Shown here piece by piece: positions 35,777 to 38,464 of a stretch of 38,464 nucleotides of DNA. The stretch's first letter is position 1, and each line of letters starts with the position of its first letter. The stretch is from contig CALMPK010000014.1 in NCBI GenBank assembly GCA_937873575.1, positions 1 through 38,464 of the forward strand. Reading direction: 5' to 3'. Position numbers and translations under genes: made by a program. This DNA is from an uncultured Hyphomicrobiaceae bacterium (GTDB lineage Bacteria > Pseudomonadota > Alphaproteobacteria > Rhizobiales > Hyphomicrobiaceae). The notes beneath the pieces are model-generated. The model made no database searches, was not told where the DNA came from, and saw only the letters and a program-made list of their open reading frames with translations.

Positions 35777-36518
35777 TCTCGACGACGAATTTCTGGCGGA
35801 TCGCGCGGCCGAAATCCTCGTAGCCCTGCGCCGCCAGGATGAACGAGCCCGGCCCACCCATCACGTTGCCGCGGTACCAGTCTTCCAGCGTCGCCGCCTC
35901 GCGCCCTTCGAGGATCGGCAGACCGTTGATGGTGATACCCCGGCGCACCATCTCGTCGCGCACGCCTGCGACAGGCTCCTCGGGGTTGCAGTTGTCGCTG
36001 CCATCGCCGGAAACATCCACGACCACCTTGAGCGCCCGCTCCGGTATCTGCGGCACGATCTTGTCGGAGACGAAGCGGAGCATCTTCGAGAGGCAGGTGA
36101 AATCGCCGTTCTCGCGCGGCATCGCCCGAACCATCAACGCGGCCCGCATCGCGTCCTCTTTGCTGGCAATGCGCAGCCAAGGCAGCGAGAGCTTCGGCCG
36201 GTCGGTCCACGTGACGACGGAGAAGATAATGCCCGAGCGCGGCCCGGCGAGAATGGCGCTGATGACGGCGGGGTCCTCGAGCGCGGCGGCAATGCCTTCG
36301 AGCTGGAGACGGTAGCGGCGCTCATCGACCGAGCTCGATACGTCGACCGACACGACCAGTGCGGTATCGACGCCACCGGCCGCTGGCGTCGTCGCTCGGG
36401 TCGAGGACTGCGGCGCGTAGCTCGGCAGGTTTCCGGCAGAGCGTGGATGCTGCGGGAGCATCGTGGCGAATGCTGCCGCAAGACCCGCAATCGCGATGGT
36501 GACCGCCGCTGCTCGCAT
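35733..36518 (-). CDS. Exported VWA-domain protein (DUF1194 type)
   Basis: The 261-residue product has a signal/anchor segment (AAAVTIAIAGLAAAFATML) and a von Willebrand A-like domain with the metal-ion-dependent adhesion motif D59-V-S61-S-S63 in VVSVDVSSSVDERR. VVVDVSGDGSDNCNPEE is a second acidic strand, and RGITINGLPILEG and GSFILAAQGYEDFGRAI complete the DUF1194 pattern. The function of the family is unknown; VWA domains generally bind proteins through a divalent cation. Starts further upstream are open; this one precedes the hydrophobic segment. Its 3' end lies inside the pentapeptide gene's 3' end on the other strand. Confidence 0.85.
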   Translation of the reverse strand: MRAAAVTIAIAGLAAAFATMLPQHPRSAGNLPSYAPQSSTRATTPAAGGVDTALVVSVDVSSSVDERRYRLQLEGIAAALEDPAVISAILAGPRSGIIFSVVTWTDRPKLSLPWLRIASKEDAMRAALMVRAMPRENGDFTCLSKMLRFVSDKIVPQIPERALKVVVDVSGDGSDNCNPEEPVAGVRDEMVRRGITINGLPILEGREAATLEDWYRGNVMGGPGSFILAAQGYEDFGRAIRQKFVVEISALPLPVRGAARQ

Positions 36519-36713
36519 CCCCTCGTCCACCCTTTTCAAACCTCGTGCCCCGGCGCGAACCACCATGAGAGCGGAACGGAGGCATGAGCAGCCGCAACGC
36601 TCACGGCGCGCCAGAAGAAACCTTATCACGCCCTTTCCGCCGGCCGGCGATAACAACTTCCTTACGCAACTGTAACGGGCCGTGCCCGCCAGCGGATCGC
36701 GCTCGGGCCCGCG

Positions 36714-37646
36714 TCACACCGCGGTCGAGGTGACGCCCATGACATAGATGGCCATGGCCAGGACGAGCAGCGGCACCAACGTCACGTGCAGGTATCCGAG
36801 CAGCTTTTTTAGACTCGGGGGCTCCGCCACCTTGCTGTTCATGCGCAGGATCGAGAGGCCGATCATCAAGCTGACGGCCATGTAGTTGAACAGGAAGATG
36901 CGATCGGAGAGCGTCGTCGTGTCGGCGTCGAGGTTCGGCAGCGACAGGTAGAGCGCCACGGCGGAGAGCAGTGCCGTCACCTGGATGGTGACGATCGCCT
37001 CGAAGTGCGAGAGCGGAATGAAGATCGAGAGATAGGCCACGATCAGGATGAAGCCCAGTGGCACGACGACGCGCAGATAGTAATCCGTCGTTTGCCGGGT
37101 CATCTGCCAGATGAAGCTCGCCTTGTAGAAGGGAACCACGCTGCGTTCGAGCGATCGCGCATCGAGCGTCGAGACGAAATCCTCGTCGTAACCAACGTAT
37201 TGTGCCTTCTGGTCCCATCCATCGCTGACGACGGCGCGGTCGCGCATGTCCTCCGGTGGCGGCTGGATGATGAACGGCGCGTCGCCTTGCTTCGGCCGGA
37301 TGTCGATCGAGAAGCGCTGCGTATCGAAGGGATAGTTGCCGAGATCAGGCTGGAACATGAACTGGCCCGAGACCTGATAGATCGAGATGCCGTCGGGAAA
37401 CGCGCCGTTGTCCTTGCCGTTGCTCAACGTCCTGACCGTCACCCGGCGGTCGTTGGTCTCGGGGTTCAACAGCGCATTGGCGAACTCGATCTGCTCGATG
37501 CTGGCGCCCTTGTCGCCGTCGTTCATGGACAAATAAAACTCGGCGAAGAACGACTTGGCGTTGTCGTCGACGCGAAAGGCGCGGATCAGGTCGATGTCGA
37601 GGTAGAGCGTGCGGATCGAACGCAGCCTGTCGTTCTTGAGCCGCAC
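36714..37646 (-). CDS. Pentameric ligand-gated ion channel (Cys-loop type) portion, continuing a frame broken by TAG
   Basis: This frame encodes a complete prokaryotic pentameric channel subunit. The extracellular beta-sandwich opens directly at its first strand (LYLDIDLIRAF), and the Cys-less loop signature YPFDTQ is at residues 105-110. Four helices follow: M1 190-211, M2 215-237 (pore, FEAIVTIQVTALLSAVA), M3 248-269, M4 283-304. A Glu at the inner mouth of M2, as in GLIC, suggests cation selectivity (inference). The first available start is GTG, but it has no ribosome-binding site and no signal peptide, so this part alone could not place its ligand domain outside the membrane. It is in frame with the binding-protein domain upstream, separated by TAG at 37668-37670 and seven codons (QLAPFQF). 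Confidence 0.85.
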   Translation of the reverse strand: MRLKNDRLRSIRTLYLDIDLIRAFRVDDNAKSFFAEFYLSMNDGDKGASIEQIEFANALLNPETNDRRVTVRTLSNGKDNGAFPDGISIYQVSGQFMFQPDLGNYPFDTQRFSIDIRPKQGDAPFIIQPPPEDMRDRAVVSDGWDQKAQYVGYDEDFVSTLDARSLERSVVPFYKASFIWQMTRQTTDYYLRVVVPLGFILIVAYLSIFIPLSHFEAIVTIQVTALLSAVALYLSLPNLDADTTTLSDRIFLFNYMAVSLMIGLSILRMNSKVAEPPSLKKLLGYLHVTLVPLLVLAMAIYVMGVTSTAV

Positions 37647-37667
37647 GAACTGGAACGGCGCGAGCTG

Positions 37668-37670
37668 CTA
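37668..37670 (-). other. In-frame TAG between binding-protein and channel domains
   Basis: Reading the minus strand, GGA CAG TAG CAG CTC GCG links the two domains with no frameshift. A single CAG-to-TAG change would explain it. Alternatives are sequencing error, recent pseudogenisation, suppression of TAG, or genuine two-part expression. Confidence 0.9.
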
Positions 37671-38464
37671 CTGTCCGGAGCCACGCGGCAGCATCACGAC
37701 GAACGGGTTGCGCGCGACGGAGCGGCTGCCTGGCCGGAACGACCAGTTCTCGAACGATCCCTGGTAGATACCCCGCCCGTTGACATACGCGGTGGATAGC
37801 GTCTTCAGCACCTGGGCGCGGCGCGCGGCGAGGCTGGCATCCACTGGCCCACCGGACGCCCCGGACGATACCAGACCGACCATGTCGGCATACTGCATGC
37901 CGAGACCTATGGCCCGCATGTTGGTGGATGAGAGCGGCTCGGGCGTCGCATCGGCGGGGCGCTCCTTGCACTCCCCCGTCGCCCAGCCTGGCGCAGCCGC
38001 GATCTTGGCCCCTTCGAACATCCACGCCTCCGGGGGATCGACCATGATCCGCTTCAGCATGCGATCGTTGTAGACCTCGGGCAGGCGGTCCCAGGCGAGC
38101 TGATAGATCTCGTTCGGATACTTCGCGGCGAGCTCCGCTGGAATGGCGTCGATCCGACCGGAGAGGAACAGCGGCGGCGTTACGCCGGCTTCGATCAGCG
38201 CCTCGATCACCATGGCATTGCGGCTGCTGCCGACAGCGAGCACCAGCATATCCGGGTTGGACTGGCGCAGCTCCCCCGCTGCGGAAGCGACCTCGCGGGG
38301 CTCGAATTTGTCGTCAGCGAGCGCGAAGCGGCGGTCGGCGACCAGCGGGCGGTCCGGCAGGCCCGCCGCGAGGCCGTCACCGAGGCTCGTGCTGAACACC
38401 ATGTCCTTGATGCCGAAGAACGCCGGGCGTTCGGTTCGGATCTGCTTCATGAACTCGATCATCA
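37671..38464 (-). CDS. Periplasmic binding protein domain of a channel fusion, cut by the window edge
   Basis: The visible 264 residues run off the right edge without a start or signal peptide. They resemble a type-1 periplasmic binding (Peripla_BP_6 / amino-acid-receptor) fold: PDMLVLAVGSSRNAMVIEAL, EAGVTPPLFLSGRIDAIPAE and GLGMQYADMVGLVSSGASGG, ending in the closing beta strands RGIYQGSFENWSF and ARNPFVVMLP. A protein of this type normally ends near here, but the frame goes straight on into a channel after one TAG. Binding-protein/channel fusions are a known rare architecture of bacterial pentameric channels, with the binding domain as a second ligand sensor outside the cell membrane. The ligand is unknown. 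Confidence 0.75.

Overview
The window is high-GC, almost fully coding DNA from an alphaproteobacterium, most likely a methylotrophic member of the Hyphomicrobiales (Hyphomicrobium/Methyloligella-like; inferred from gene content and order, not from a marker search). Its two halves are a conserved housekeeping block and a C1-metabolism island.

1-16.4 kb is the housekeeping block. On the plus strand lie lptD, a SurA-like periplasmic chaperone, pdxA and rsmA (ksgA). On the minus strand the fatty-acid set fabD-fabG-acpP-fabF is followed by mltG, yicC and gmk. Between rsmA and gmk, which are usually close neighbours in this order, sit an MHS-type MFS transporter and an unknown beta-solenoid-like protein. 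16.4-19.3 kb holds a small secreted, very basic protein with a CHAP-like C-terminus, a malyl-CoA lyase-type enzyme (serine cycle or related C1 assimilation), and an HspQ with a long histone-like N-terminal extension.

19.5-34.5 kb is the C1 island. xoxF (lanthanide-type PQQ methanol dehydrogenase with the diagnostic extra Asp), xoxG (its cytochrome c), xoxJ (periplasmic binding protein) and a rhodanese-like CLADCW protein form a minus-strand set. Divergent from xoxF are a Tat-exported zinc metallohydrolase and a SoxYZ-like carrier fusion. Then come four exported proteins on the minus strand: two of unknown function with overlapping genes, a YVTN beta-propeller and an MxaD-like SRPBCC protein. 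Finally fhcBADC, with start/stop overlaps at the A-D and D-C junctions, encodes the formyltransferase/hydrolase complex. Together they describe methanol oxidation in the periplasm, formyl-group processing to formate in the cytoplasm, and C1 assimilation through malyl-CoA.

34.6-38.5 kb holds a small Cys-rich protein, an exported pentapeptide-repeat protein that overlaps tail-to-tail with an exported VWA (DUF1194-type) protein, and at the right edge the most unusual locus: a periplasmic-binding-protein domain and a four-helix pentameric ligand-gated ion channel in the same reading frame, separated only by one in-frame TAG codon.

No tRNA, rRNA, CRISPR array, insertion sequence or phage gene was recognised.
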